Source: Neoceratodus forsteri
Taxonomy: Eukaryota > Chordata > Ceratodontiformes > Ceratodontidae
Direction of reading: 5' to 3'
DNA length: 64,000 nucleotides
Assembly: GCA_016271365.2 (NCBI GenBank)
Contig: JADMNL010000028.1
Location: 53,710,001-53,774,000 of the forward strand
The translations under genes were made by a program, and so were the position numbers. The notes under the pieces were generated by a model, which was given only the letters and a program-made list of their open reading frames with translations, did not search any database and was not told where the DNA came from. Shown here piece by piece: positions 21,766-32,529 of the stretch. Position 1 is the stretch's first letter. Every line of letters begins with the position of its first letter.

Positions 21766-23608
21766 GTGCAGCCAGTACAGTGTTATGCTTGTGCAACTGT
21801 GTTAGTTTGGTTTTGGCCATTTGCACTCTCTATTCCAGAGGAATTACCACCCTGTAGGGGTACAAAAGGCAAGGAAGCTTTGGAGAGGGTTCCAACCCTA
21901 AAGGTACATTAGGAATCCCCAAAAGAAATGTAGTACAATCATATCCCAAAGAATGAGGTGACACAAAGCTTATGAGCAAGCAGTAATTGTGACATAGGAG
22001 CATTAACTGTAACATAGTAGTAGAGCAGCACAGACAGTTTGATAACATAATGAGAGGCTCAGTTGGATAATGTAATGAAATGCCCAGGTTTGCATAGCAT
22101 GATACTAATGGTTGCGTTGAGAGTGAGGGGATCCTCTAAGGAGAGAGGGAACGGCAGGACATCCTCCACCTGCATCCAACAGCGGAACCTACCTAAAGAA
22201 ACTAAGAGACACTACTATGCTAACTAACAGTTATGACCGGAGGCAACAGAGGAGAGAAAACAACCCCTATGAGGAGCAAATCTCTGGGGATCCAAGGCCT
22301 AGGTCGCCTTCTCTCCAGGTTTTGGATAGTTTATTTAGTGACGGCTCTGCAGCTGCAATTTAGAAAACCCAATTAAAGGGAGGTGGAAAATATTCCAATT
22401 TGGAGGAAGGCTCTCACTCAAACCCTCTAGTGGGAATGCCATGGAAGGTTGCGAGAAAACTCTGCAACGATGTGTGCAACCAAGGTGGAGGAGGAGAGCA
22501 ACGACTGCTGAGGCACTCACCTGGCCTACCCACCCTAAACTCAAACCAGGTGAACCAGAGGCAGTCATAGGGAGAATGTGGTGAAGGTGCCTTGCTAGGG
22601 AAACTACTAAAGTCAATGGCTAACCATTATAGTGGAACACAAGTGCCAAAGGAGACTGCTAATCTTAAATTCTACACCAGGAGCTGCTGTCACATAGCAG
22701 GCAGCTAAAGTCAAGCCCAGGGCAAGGACATTCCCAGCTATGGGCCAGGTGAGAAGGATCCTGCCCCAAGTTGGACACGCTCAAGATGCAGACTAAATGC
22801 AGAGTGAGACCGTCGTCTGCAAAAACCCTGTGCCAGAATAGAATGGCTGGCATGCCTCAGAATTAGATTGAGAACTGAGAAGCTGGCAAGCTGATTGAGC
22901 ATGGTGTGCTGATCGTAATGAGCAGTGAGTGCTGAGACCTTGCAAGGTCGAAAGCAGATTGAGTGCAGCAGACATCCCAGAAGCTGAAGTTGAGAGGATG
23001 CAGGAGGCATGAGCAATCAATTGCATAAGCAAGTGTGGACCTGTACATAGGTCTGTAAACAGAGAAGTAACTGGACCTTCATGTAGGTCTGCATAACGTA
23101 GCAGCAATGAAACAGCACTGAATAGTGGGGCAAGCCAGCCAGACATTCAAAAGCCAAATCAAGGTGACAAATATTCTGAGGATTTTCGGTGGAGAATGCA
23201 GGATTTACAACAGAAGTAATGAGTCACATGGGGCCATGACTCCCCAAACACTTCCCAGTCCCCGCCGTAGGAAAAACAAGAAATAGATGGAAGGGCCGAG
23301 AACCACATGCAGATACTAAGCTAATTTACCAGCCTCAGCAGGAGCTTTTTAGCTGACCTCAGAGAATAACAGAGTGAATAAATATAAAAGCAACATCCGT
23401 GGTACACTTAGTTGTAACTGCCATAAATATAAATAAGAAGACACAATGCTCTGAAAGCAGGTGTAGCCAGGCTGTGCAATGAAGCTGTAATAATGAGGTA
23501 AGTAGAATGTGACAGCATGATTGAACTGCATAGCTAGGTTCAGTGTAAGCCTTAGTCAGGTGAAATCAATTGAGTATGCAACATGGAGCAGCTATAGCTG
23601 AGCTGAAA
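21766..23608. mobile_element. Unclassified insertion in L1, left part
   Basis: This lies between the broken L1 ORF2 and the left end of the DIRS element. I find no protein family in any frame, and the minus-strand frames at 22,335-23,146 look random. Because L1 resumes only at about 29,650, this stretch and 29,205-29,649 are presumably two halves of one inserted sequence that DIRS-1 later entered. No end repeats were recognised by eye. Confidence 0.4.
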
Positions 23609-23650
23609 GAAAAAATTACTCACCTTAGTAATGTTGTTTCTTCTAATGGA

Positions 23651-23806
23651 GTCTTGCTATATTATGACTATTGCAGTTTGTCCCACCACTAGAACTGCTC
23701 CGGAGGTGAAAGAGTTAACTTCCATGCAGAGCATGGAGCTTAGAGCGCAAGCTCGGTTCAGAAAGCTCTGTTAGGTGGTTTCAAACCGAAAACCGTCAGA
23801 TCTTTA
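23651..23806 (+). repeat. DIRS-1 left inverted terminal repeat
   Basis: From GTCTTGCTATATTATGAC to CCGTCAGATCTTTA this is the reverse complement of 29,034-29,189, with only a few mismatches over about 156 bp. The outer 42 bases (23,609-23,650) are not part of the inverted repeat but are copied in the internal complementary region. Confidence 0.92.
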
Positions 23807-24062
23807 TGAGCAAAACTCACTAAGGTTCTGTGTGGAAGCTGTAACCTACACTAGCCAACTGGCCACTAATATATTAATACTTTTCCTGGTCCCAACACCA
23901 AGACTCAAGTCAGTGGACCAGAAAAATAAGATAAAATAACTAAATAAACACAACACCCAAACATGAAAGAGGCATCAATAAATGCCAACAGAGGACTACC
24001 CACCCCATACCCAAAGTAGAAGTTCTGAGAGGGCAGGTTGGGGAGGTCATAATATAGCAAGG

Positions 24063-24145
24063 CTCCATTAGAAGAAACAACATTACTAAGGTGAGTAATT
24101 TTTTCTTCAAACAACATGAAGTCTTGCTATATTATGACTATTGCA
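24063..24145 (+). repeat. DIRS-1 internal complementary region
   Basis: Positions 24,063-24,105 are exactly reverse-complementary to the left end (23,609-23,651). Positions 24,106-24,145 are exactly reverse-complementary to the right end (29,165-29,204). This joined copy of both termini is the defining DIRS feature and is thought to template completion of the circular DNA intermediate. It lies just downstream of the recombinase reading frame (minus strand). Confidence 0.93.
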
Positions 24146-24181
24146 ACTACACAGCAGTACCTCCATGGAGGAGGACAGAAC

Positions 24182-25113
24182 CTACTTAGGGAATAGGTTC
24201 TGAAGCACGGTTATAGCAAACCAAGCATCCTCCTGGCCTGAATATCCAGGGAGTAATGCTTGGTGAAAGTGTACTGTCTTCCAAGTAGCTGCCTGACATA
24301 TCTCCAAGATAGGGATGTCTCTAGCAGCAGCTAAAGATGCAGCTGTACCTCTGGTAGAGTGAGCCCTCAGGCCTGAGAGGGGGAACCTTACCCAGCTTTT
24401 GATAGCAAAATTGGATACAAGAAACCATCCACCTGGCAATGGATCTCTTTTAGCAGGTATCCCTTTCCCAACCTCACCATAAGTGAGAAACAGTTGAGGA
24501 GTCAAACCTGTGACCTTGGTACACTCTATGTAGTAACTTAGGGCCCTGTTAACATCTACAGCTGTGCAGCCTCCTCACCAGAGGAGGAATGGTCAGTGAA
24601 GAACACTGAAGTGAAATAGATTGGTTAGGTGGAAATCTGAAACCACCTTAGGCAAAAACTTCCTGTTGGTCCTGAGGACTACTTTACCCTGTGAAAGGAA
24701 ATAAAGTCAGTCTCTACTGATAAAGCCTGTAACTCACTTATACGCCTGGCAGAAGTGATGGCTACCAGAAATACAGTTTTCAAGTCAAATACTTAAGCTC
24801 TGCCAGACAGAGGCTCAAAGGGGTTGCATCAGCTGGTGAAGTATACATTAAGATCCCAAGCCGGGGCAGGGTCCCTGAATGGAGGATTGGTGTGAAGCAA
24901 TCCTTTAAAAAACTTGGAAAATACAGGATGAGCAGAAAGAGAAGAGGGCTTCCCTGCTGAAATGAAGGCAGAGACAGCAGCTAAGTGCACTTTCAGGGTA
25001 GCTGGTCTCAGTCCCAAAGAATTAAGATGGACCATGTAGTCCAATACAGTGGGTAGATCAGCAGATTCCAGGGAAACATGCTTCCCAGAACACCATATGG
25101 AAAACCTTTCCAC
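24182..25113 (-). pseudogene. DIRS-1 tyrosine recombinase, frameshifted
   Basis: This is the integrase-type tyrosine recombinase that would insert the circular DNA copy. The N-terminal SAM-like domain is in 24,829-25,113 (DYMVHLNSLGLRPATLKVHLAAVSAF). The first catalytic arginine lies in SARRISELQAL near 24,740. The H-x-x-R pair is in LRAHSTRG within 24,182-24,505. The final block reads ATWKTVHFHQALLPG, where the family (and copy 2) has TVHTFTKHY. Two bases are missing here, so the catalytic tyrosine falls out of frame. Other frame breaks occur between 24,505 and 24,829. Confidence 0.88.
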
Positions 25114-25268
25114 TTGGAGTTATAGGTAGCTCTGGTGGCTTCCAGCAGCCTTCAGGATTTCAAGAACACTTTGAGAAAGTTGTAAATCAGCAAACTCTAA
25201 CTGCTCAAGAGCCAAGCTTTGAGGTTGAGGGATTTGAGATTGGATACCAAACTCTCCCTGAGCACAGG

Positions 25269-26041
25269 TTAACAGATTGTGGTTCCTGGGGAGACACAGG
25301 GAAGATGGACTGCTAAGGACAGAAGGATGGGTACCAGGGCTGCCTGGTCCAGTCTGGAGCAATCAGGATCATTTTGCAGGGCTGAGACCTGATTTTGACT
25401 AGTACTTTGAACAGGAGAGGAAGGGGAAAGGCATAAAGAAACTTCCCTCTCAATCGAGGAGAAAGGCATCCAGGGGAACTGAGCCCAACACTGGGGGCCT
25501 GCAACAAAACAGTGGAAGTTGATGATTGTCTGGGGCTGCGAAAGATCTATCTGAGGAGTGCCCCATCTGGCAAACACTATCCCCAGTATCAGGGGATCCA
25601 GTGACCATTCGATGATGGCCCGGGAAATCCTGCTGAGAGTATCTGCCTGGACATTGTCCTTGCCTGGGAGGTGAACTGCTATGAGGGAAGTGTTCAGGGA
25701 ATAAGCCAGAGACCACAACTTCATCGCCTTGGTGCACAAGGCCGAAGACTGAGTGCCCCTTGTTTGTTGATGTACCACATTGTAGTGGTGTTGTCTGTTG
25801 TGACCTGTACCACCTTGTTCTGAACAGATGCAGAGAAAACTTGAAGTGCTAGAAAAACAGCTCTGAGTTCCAACAGATTGATGTGGAGCAGAAATTCCTG
25901 AGGGGACCATAACCCCTGGGTGGAGAGGTCACCCATGTGAGCTCCCCATCCCAAAAGGGATGCATCTGTAGTAAGGGTCAAGGAATGGGACAGAGGGATG
26001 AAAGGCACCCCTATCTCAGATTGCTCTGATCCTGCCACCAT
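25269..26041 (-). pseudogene. DIRS-1 RNase H and DAM-like methyltransferase region
   Basis: The RNase H start is visible in 25,721-26,041: LTTDASLLGWGAHMG with the first catalytic aspartate, LLELRAVFLAL with the catalytic glutamate, and TTDNTTTMWYINKQGG with the next aspartate. It continues across a frameshift in 25,269-25,910 (AYSLNTSLIAVHLPGKDN...ADTLSR). Then come D-L-F/S-A-x-P-D-N, a Y-A-F/L-P-P-F-type motif and ILIAPDW..QPWYP. These match the DAM-like methyltransferase domain described after RNase H in DIRS elements. The methyltransferase assignment rests on motif order; its activity in these elements is not established. Confidence 0.78.
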
Positions 26042-26216
26042 TGAAGGGCCTGGATCAGAGTTCAGTCACTGGGATTAACTTGGATAGAGGATCTCTTCTT
26101 TGAGACCAGAAAGCTCTCAAATGGAACTGAATGTCCCTCATCTGAAATCTTGCTCCTTGCACTACAGCTGTGGAGGCAGCCATGTATCCTAGGAGCTGCA
26201 GGAAATGCCTTGCTGG

Positions 26217-27590
26217 TCAAGAGACCTGCAGAGTGAAGGACGAGGCCAGGGCCACTAAGGTTCTTACCCTTTCCAAGGGAAGGAAGGCTCTGGCCTGCTT
26301 TGTGTCCAGTTCTGCGGCTATAAAGGTGAGTACCTGGACAGGTTCCAAAATTGACTTTGGAAGATTGAGAAGAAATCCCAGAGAGGTAAGGAGCTGCTGG
26401 GTAACTAGCAGGTGTGATTTGACCTGTTCTAGAAACTGACCCACAATGAGCCAGTCATCCAGGTAGGGAAAAATGGTAATCTTTTGCCTTCTTAGATGAG
26501 CGACTGCTACTGCCAGACATTTTGTGAACACCCTTGGGGCAGAAGTGAGGCCGAAGGGCATTGCTCTGAACTGATAATGGCCTGAGGGCAGTTCGAATCT
26601 GAGGTACTTTCGATGGGAGCTTCTAATAAGAACATGGAAGTAGGCAAACTTGAGGTCCAGGGAGGCTAGCCAGTCCCCTGGCCTTAGGGAGGGTAAAATC
26701 ATTCCCAGTGTCACCATTTTGAACTTTGGCTTTAAAAGGTGCTTGTTTAGATATCTTAGATCCAGGATAGGCTGCCACTCTCCTGTCTTTTTTGGGGTAA
26801 GGAAGTACCTGGAGTACAGACCCTTGCCCTGGTGAGGGGGAGAAACCCTTTCTACAGCTCTGAGAGCCAAGAGGGTTGAGACTTCTGTTTCCAAAGCAAG
26901 AGTCTCAAAGGGGTTTGTAGGTGGAAAAGATCTGGCTCTCATCTTTGGAAATTTTTTGAAGCTGAAAACTAGACCCTGGCTCACTATTTCCAAGACCCAC
27001 CTGTCTGAAGTTAAAGACTCCCAGCCCTGGATGAAGTGAGCCAACCTGCCCCCTACAGGTAGTGGAGAGCCGACCCTGGGCATCCCATCAGGGTGCCTGT
27101 TTGGCAGGGGCTTTAGGCTGAGGGGTGGGAGCAGGCCTGCTCGAACCCCGTCTGCCTCTCCCTCTGAAGAACCCCCTCTGTACATAGGCTGAAGAGGAGG
27201 AGGCCTGGGTCTGGTAAAAAGGCCTGTGAAAAGGCTTACCCCTACCCCTGGGGTTGCCTCTGAGGAGTGGCTTGCCCTGGCTTGTGCACTCCTATAAGTG
27301 GTTCTATATTCATCCATTTCTTCATATAATTCTCTGCTCCCCAAACAGAGAATTCCCACCACAGGAAAATCCATAGCCTTAGACTGGGTATCCTGTGACA
27401 AAGTAGTACCCCTGAGCCAGTCCAAGCTCTGAAAAGCCACAGATGTAGCCATGACTCTAGAGGATACATCATTAGAATCCACTGCAGCATGGAATTGCAC
27501 CATAGATGCCTCAATACCATCAAGACCTGTTCCAGCTCCTTTGCAAGCTGGCCAGGGACCTGTTTGGCTAATCCAATGACAGTATCCCAT
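26217..27590 (-). pseudogene. DIRS-1 Gag C-terminus and reverse transcriptase
   Basis: This long 457-codon frame starts in the Gag-like part (MATSVAFQSLDWLRGTTLS, LYEEMDEYRTTYR). It passes through a Pro/Arg-rich linker into RT: GGRLAHFIQGWESLTSDRWVLEIV, then SRYFLTPKKTGEWQPILDLR, LASLDLKFAYFHVLI (catalytic aspartate) and FRAMPFGLTSAPRVF. The catalytic box is FPYLDDWLIVG (26,447-26,470), and the thumb is LLTSLGFLLNLPKS. The YLDD form and DWL context are typical of DIRS. This is the best-preserved coding frame in the window. It lacks a start context of its own and is probably translated with or after Gag. Confidence 0.9.
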
Positions 27591-27591
27591 C

Positions 27592-28628
27592 TAGATTTCT
27601 GGCCATGTATTGTTTTTGGGCATGGCATCAATCTTCCTGGAATCCTTGTCAGGAGGATGTGAAGCCAGGGGAATATTAGCTTTATCACAGGCTGCAGCCT
27701 GAACTACCCAACATGACTGCATTGCTGTGAAAGAAAATCTGTATCAGGATCTGACAAAGTGTACCTCCTGTCCATCTTTTTATCCACAGGAGGCACAGAA
27801 TTAGGAGCTTTTAAATTTTTATTGTTTGTTTTCTAAAAGATTTATATAACGGATGGACAACCTCCTGGACTCTGGGATATCCATCATCTCCACATAGTCA
27901 GGCTCCTCTTGCTCATCCAAAGCCTCCTCTAAGGGAAGCTGGAGGGTCTCAGCAACTTTTTTATAAAACAAAAAATGAGAAGGGGACTCAGAAAGCCTAG
28001 GGGGAGACTCACCTGAAGGTCTGTCTGGGGAGATGTCTGGTTCAATGGGCACATCCAGACTTTCAAAGTCACATTCACTCTGATCTTAATCCTCATTCCC
28101 CTCCTCTGGTTCATAAAACTCTTCTATATCATAATCCTGAACCATTGGAACTGACCAAACCGACCTTTTGCCAGACAGTGGCGGTTCGGAGGGAACCAGG
28201 GACAGGGACTGGACAACCTGTATTGCCCTGGCTATCTCTGCAGCAGTTGGAGAAGGAATTTTGGACTCCAAACCTGCTGATTTTTTAGTTTTCTTTGCTG
28301 GAACTGGCTCCTCAGAGCCAGCTTTTCGTTTGCCCGAGGAAGTCTCGCCCTGGTCAGAGGGCACTCCCTCCGGTTCGGTTGGCACCGAACCGGGCTGGCC
28401 ATCCGGGTCAGCGGACTTTTTGGCCTCTCATTCCCTGAGCCTGCCCACTCTCTTGTCCAGGGTGACTGCAGGGAAATTTTTACAAATCTGGCAGTCTGAA
28501 TTGAGGTGGTCAAACCCCAGACAATAGACACATGTAGTGTGTGAGTCAGCCTTGGCAAAGGCTTCCCCACAGACACTACAGTGTTGAAACCCAGTGGGAC
28601 TGGTTTTTCTTTTGGGTTTCTTAGACAT
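27592..28628 (-). pseudogene. DIRS-1 Gag-like ORF1
   Basis: The start is at 28,628 on the minus strand: MSKKPKRKTSPTGFQHC followed by a C-x2-C...H-x-x-C-x2-C...H...C-x2-C array (CSVCGEAF, TTCVYCLGFDHL, CQICKNF). This is a basic N-terminus plus a small zinc-binding-like module. The same module occurs in copy 2 and in the divergent fragment at 40,262-40,989. Downstream are acidic, Pro/Glu/Ser-rich segments (27,819-28,385) with frame changes. Its role would be structural, by analogy with other DIRS ORF1 proteins. Confidence 0.8.
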
Positions 28629-28679
28629 GATGCCAGCCTAACCAACAAACTTGCCCTTTTAATGGCAGTGCCAGGCAAG

Positions 28680-29060
28680 ACACCCTTATCGGTTCCAAAC
28701 CGTGTCACGGGTTGTGGAAAAAATCGTAATGAAATCCGTTTTTTTTAGAACCGATAAGAACCGAGAACCGCACTCTAAGAAGCCTTAAAAGGCTTTAAAC
28801 TTAAATTTTAATACAATTCGATCGGTTCAACCGAACCGATAACAATTTACAAGTTCCACACAGAAAAAACCTATCTATTACTTACGATACCATAGACAGA
28901 GCTTGAACCGATCGGTTTTGCGGTTAAAATAATTAAATCACGGTTAAATTCAACTGAGAAATAGCGCTTTAAACCGAAGAAATGAACCGAGCAACAGGAG
29001 GAATCTCTGGAGCGACTGTTCAGTGAGGCGGAGTAAAGAATCTGACGGTTTCGGTTTGAA
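28680..29060. promoter_or_regulatory. AACCG/CGGTT motif cluster upstream of DIRS-1 Gag
   Basis: About fifteen AACCG or CGGTT pentamers lie in under 400 bp between the Gag start and the right terminal repeat. Several are paired as palindromes (GATCGGTTCAACCGAACCGAT, AACCGATCGGTT). The same cluster occurs at 57,150-57,540 in copy 2 and, in altered form, at 41,035-41,125 in another lineage. The position suggests a promoter or packaging function; AACCGGTT-like sites resemble Grainyhead-type binding sites. Function is inferred only. Confidence 0.45.
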
Positions 29061-29189
29061 ACCACCCTAACAGAGCTTCTGAACTGAGCTCGCGCTCTAA
29101 GCTCCATGCTCTGCATGGAAGTTAACTCTTTCACCTCCGGAGCAGTTCTAGTGGTGGGACAAACTGCAATAGTCATAATATAGCAAGAC
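29034..29189 (-). repeat. DIRS-1 right inverted terminal repeat
   Basis: This is the reverse complement of 23,651-23,806. The outermost 15 bases (TCATGTTGTTTGAA at 29,191-29,204) lie outside the inverted repeat and are matched only by the internal complementary region at 24,106-24,120. This end would be the 5' end of the element. Confidence 0.92.
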
Positions 29190-29204
29190 TTCATGTTGTT
29201 TGAA

Positions 29205-29649
29205 CACAAATAATGACTACAGCTGCATTGCAGTAGTTTGAGAGTTGAGTAACTGAAAGCAAGTAGTAGTAGCTCTGGAATAATATGCTAGGAGTTTCGA
29301 AACAAAGCCACCCCAAAAAAACAAAACCAAAGACACACAAACACAAAACAGGAAACAAAGAAAGAAGAAGCACACATGCAGCCGAAGGCAAAATACAAAC
29401 CAGAAGCAGGAAAATAAACACAGAAATCCAGCAAAGACAAGCAGAAGCAGCAAGGGGGGCTCAGCCAGCCCTGCAGGCCCCAACCAGCTCAGAGGACAGA
29501 TGGACAGAACCTTCAGCTGCAATGAAAGAGTGATTCACGGTGAGGCTGAGAGGAACTACTTATATAGCACAGAAAGTGGGAGTGGCTGGCTGGCCATCAA
29601 ACTCCAGGCATAGCCTTTCCAATTACTGCACTGCAGGATTCACATCTTT
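29205..29649. mobile_element. Unclassified insertion in L1, right part
   Basis: This lies between the DIRS-1 right end and the resumption of L1 ORF2 at about 29,650. No protein family is seen; the Leu/Phe/Cys-rich minus-strand frames look like artefacts of an A-rich plus strand. It is probably the second half of the insertion that starts at 21,766. Confidence 0.35.
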
Positions 29650-30171
29650 TAAGTACTGCCCTTAAAAAGCTACAAAGAAATTGGATCTCGCATAGGTTCT
29701 CTTCACCAGGTACTAGTAATTCATATGGGGTTATTATACCACTTCGAAAAAACTTAAACTTTCAACTCATAGAAAAATAGATGGATGAGGAGGGATGAAT
29801 AATTCTAGTGAAAGGCACTGTGTTTGGCTATTTCAGTATAACCGTGGGCTCAATATATGGCCCTTTCCTGCAATATTCTGCTTTTTTAGCAAATATTACT
29901 CAAGCTATTCTTCACATTCAGGCTCAACATCTTATTTTAATGGGGGGATTTGAATGCCCTATATGATCCATTACTGGAAAAAATAAAAACATTACCAAGA
30001 CCAACTTCAGAATTTCAGAACATTTAAGCTGCTTTTTTACAAGAGAATAACTTAGGAGACGTCTGGAGATTAAAATATCCCAATAGGAAGATTTTCACAT
30101 TTCATGACAAGAAAAACCAACATGCTTATAGATTAGATTACATATTTGTTTCAAAGTCATTGAATGAAGTC
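29650..30171 (+). pseudogene. L1 ORF2 endonuclease, continuation
   Basis: The frame reads LKKLQRNWISHRFSSPGTSNSYGVIIPLRKNLNFQL, then ILVKGTVFGYFS, SIYGPF and a GGDFN-equivalent degraded to GGI-stop. It ends in RLDYIFVSKSLNE, where the L1 consensus has RIDYIFIS. This is the rest of the endonuclease begun at 21,638. It is broken off at about 30,171 by the 2-kb repeat, and no RT follows. Confidence 0.72.
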
Positions 30172-32225
30172 ATTCATTCACAATGTTGTCAATGATTATT
30201 ACAGTACACATCGCGAGCCCATTGGTCAACAGTGTGGACCAATGAGCTTGCAGGTGATACTGTAATGCTGTCATTTGGCAGGCAGCGACAGAGGTGTGCT
30301 GTGGATTTTCTTCCCGCCAATGACCTGGTGGTGGGTTGCAGGGCAGCTAGGGGTCCTGTGTGGGTGGAGGTGGAGGTACCACAGGACAACCAGGGAAAAT
30401 GTCTTTTTTCAATAAAGGGGATCGTACGCAGGTGTGGGAGGGGGACCACTAGATTACAAGGGAAATATATTTTTTCAATAATGGGTATCGGACTCAGGTG
30501 TGGGAGGGGGGACCACTAGAGTACCAGGGAACTTTATTTTTAACAATTACGGTGATCAGGGTACGGGATGGAGAGGGGGTACTACTTCGGTACCTGGGAC
30601 AGGGACTGCATGCTGTGCAGGGTGCCAGGCGCATTGTGCTGGCCAGTCTTGCACAACTCATGAAAATGGAGCCATAATGACATGCAAATGGCCCAATTAG
30701 CTCCTTGCATGCAAAATGGCCCCATTTACACATTTTGGTCCAAATATCAGGAATTTGTGCCAGCGTAAGTCGAATACTCCAGTATATTTCCCATTCCAGG
30801 TATTCAGACCTGTCCGAGGGATGCACTGGTGCATTGTATTTCTGCCACCTGCATTTTGGAGCAACCATCTGAACCCAGCCTGTAGCTAGTCTGAATATCT
30901 ATGCCATACTGTCAAAATTTGTACTCAGCAGCCCCATCCCAGTGGTTTGAACATGTGTTTGTATTGCAAGGAATGTGTACAGCAAGGCCAGTAATCGACA
31001 GTAAAAGCCCTGTCTGTTTTGTCTGAAATGTACAGTACATTAAAAACTGCCAAAATCTGTACTATGCAACTCCATCCGCTCTCTGACCGTGTCTTTCTAT
31101 TCCAAATCAATTTTACCTTCTCACTCACCCACCATAGTGACGAGACTGCAGGTCCAGCATGTGTCCCTGAAGATCAAAGGGATTGCCTGCCCTGAAGCTG
31201 CAGCTCCATCTGCTGCTGTTGCCCGCCCTGTCCCACCACTGCGTTTCCATGTGGATTGGGGTGGGAAGAATCTGTCTGAGGGTTGAGGGGAGCAAAAGTT
31301 AAACCCTAACTTGGGGGCTAAGATAAGGCAATGTATCCCAGTATATTTCTTTTTGGGGTGGGGGAGAGGAAAATGAGATTCAGCACCTGACCCAGCATTT
31401 ATAAAGATTTAATGCAAGGTCAGATGACTTCTCTTGACCACTGAAAATTCTAGATTTTTTCTTGCCAGTTTATAAATGCAATAAAATGTGACAGATTATG
31501 ACACATGGTATCATTTAAACAAATCTTGGTGATGGCATACAGCTACAGAACTGTCACAGAGCTGAAATCCAAACATTCAGCCATGATTGGGCAATGGAAC
31601 AGCAGCTAGAAGCCGTGGCACTGTGTAAGGACAGATGGAGCCTGCACAGTAACATCCCTCCTAATTATGTGCCAGAGTTGAACTGGTGACACAGAATAGA
31701 GTATTTTTGCAATATCTGGGGTGATGTGCCCCTTTAATTTTATGGACTGTAGTGCTTTCCATCTGATGTCTACATGGACTAGCGAAGGTCACTGCAAAAA
31801 CATGTCTGTTACACCATTTATCATATTGACATCATTTCACCAAGCAGCCAGGTAAAACTAAATCACCCCAATGCCTTTCCCCAGGCAGTTCTACCAACTG
31901 TGAATGTTGTTATCACAGAGCACTCCAAGAAAATTAAAATATCAAAAAACATGTTTGGTACAACTACATGAGGAAAGGGAGGAGGGGATTTATTCCTGAC
32001 TGGCACTGCTGCTGCTGCTGCATGATGACACGATAATGATGATGGTGACCTCAGGTGTTACTGCAGACTGGTGCTCTGACTGACAGCTACCTGGACACAT
32101 TTACAAAAGGCAAAAGCAGTGTCTCAGAAATATCATAGCAAGGGTTTCACTTCAGAGTTGCCCACAAGCTGCTTATTAAGTGTCCAGAGCTTGGCTAAGG
32201 TAAGATTTTAACCACTTTCAGGACA
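30172..32225 (+). repeat. 2-kb interspersed repeat, copy 1
   Basis: This aligns in order with 61,960-64,000. The alignment runs from CATTCACAATGTTGT through a GTGTGGGAGGGGGGACCACTAGA minisatellite and the GCAAGGAATGTGTACAGCAAGGCCAGTAATCGAC block. It ends with the GTTTCACTTCAGAGTTGCCCACAAGC block near 32,170. No frame encodes a known protein. It abuts L1 on its left and lacks the mirrored left arm that copy 2 has. The class is unknown. Confidence 0.85.
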
Positions 32226-32519
32226 GCAGTATTCCTGCTTTTTATTTTGATGTTTTCACTCCGGTAAACATCTGTAGGTGGCACCAGCTCTGTCACAGCC
32301 ACTCTGGGTGGCGTCTGTTGAAGTCTCCAGTTTGGATATATATTTAGCTAGCCAATCAACTTTTGGTTTATTTAAGCATTTCTAGGGCTAGTTCCCTACT
32401 TGCTTATCATGTATAGATACAAAATTTGGTGTTAAAATGTTACATGTCAACAGCAAAAACCATAACAAAAAACAAAAGAAAACAAAATATTTGGGAGATA
32501 ACAAATAGTTGTCTCAAGC
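32226..32519. other. Unassigned DNA
   Basis: This is a short AT-rich stretch between the 2-kb repeat and CR1 copy D. I see nothing in it. Confidence 0.35.
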
Positions 32520-32529
32520 AGGCAGTAGA

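Larger units (their letters stand above)
23609..29204 (-). mobile_element. DIRS-like retrotransposon, copy 1 (complete structure)
   Basis: This is a tyrosine-recombinase retrotransposon in minus orientation, 5.6 kb long. It has inverted terminal repeats (23,651-23,806 and 29,034-29,189) and unequal outermost ends. An internal complementary region at 24,063-24,145 is complementary to both ends. From right to left it encodes Gag-like, RT, RNase H, a DAM-like methyltransferase and a recombinase. There is no target-site duplication, as expected for recombinase-mediated insertion of a circular intermediate. The second copy at 52,068-57,654 has the same ends, which fixes the boundaries. Several frameshifts are present, so it is probably inactive. 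Confidence 0.93.

Noticed and set aside
22335..23146. Cluster of minus-strand frames of 60-117 codons
   Set aside because: Frames overlap, have no family motif and no codon-level regularity; treated as random openings in unclassified DNA.
28428..28628. Host zinc-finger protein exon
   Set aside because: The C/H module recurs in the same position of two other DIRS-type Gag frames in the window, so it is element-encoded.
30189..30519. Frames at 30,189-30,449 (-) and 30,232-30,519 (+) as genes
   Set aside because: They lie in the 2-kb repeat and minisatellite; the second copy at 62 kb does not conserve either frame.
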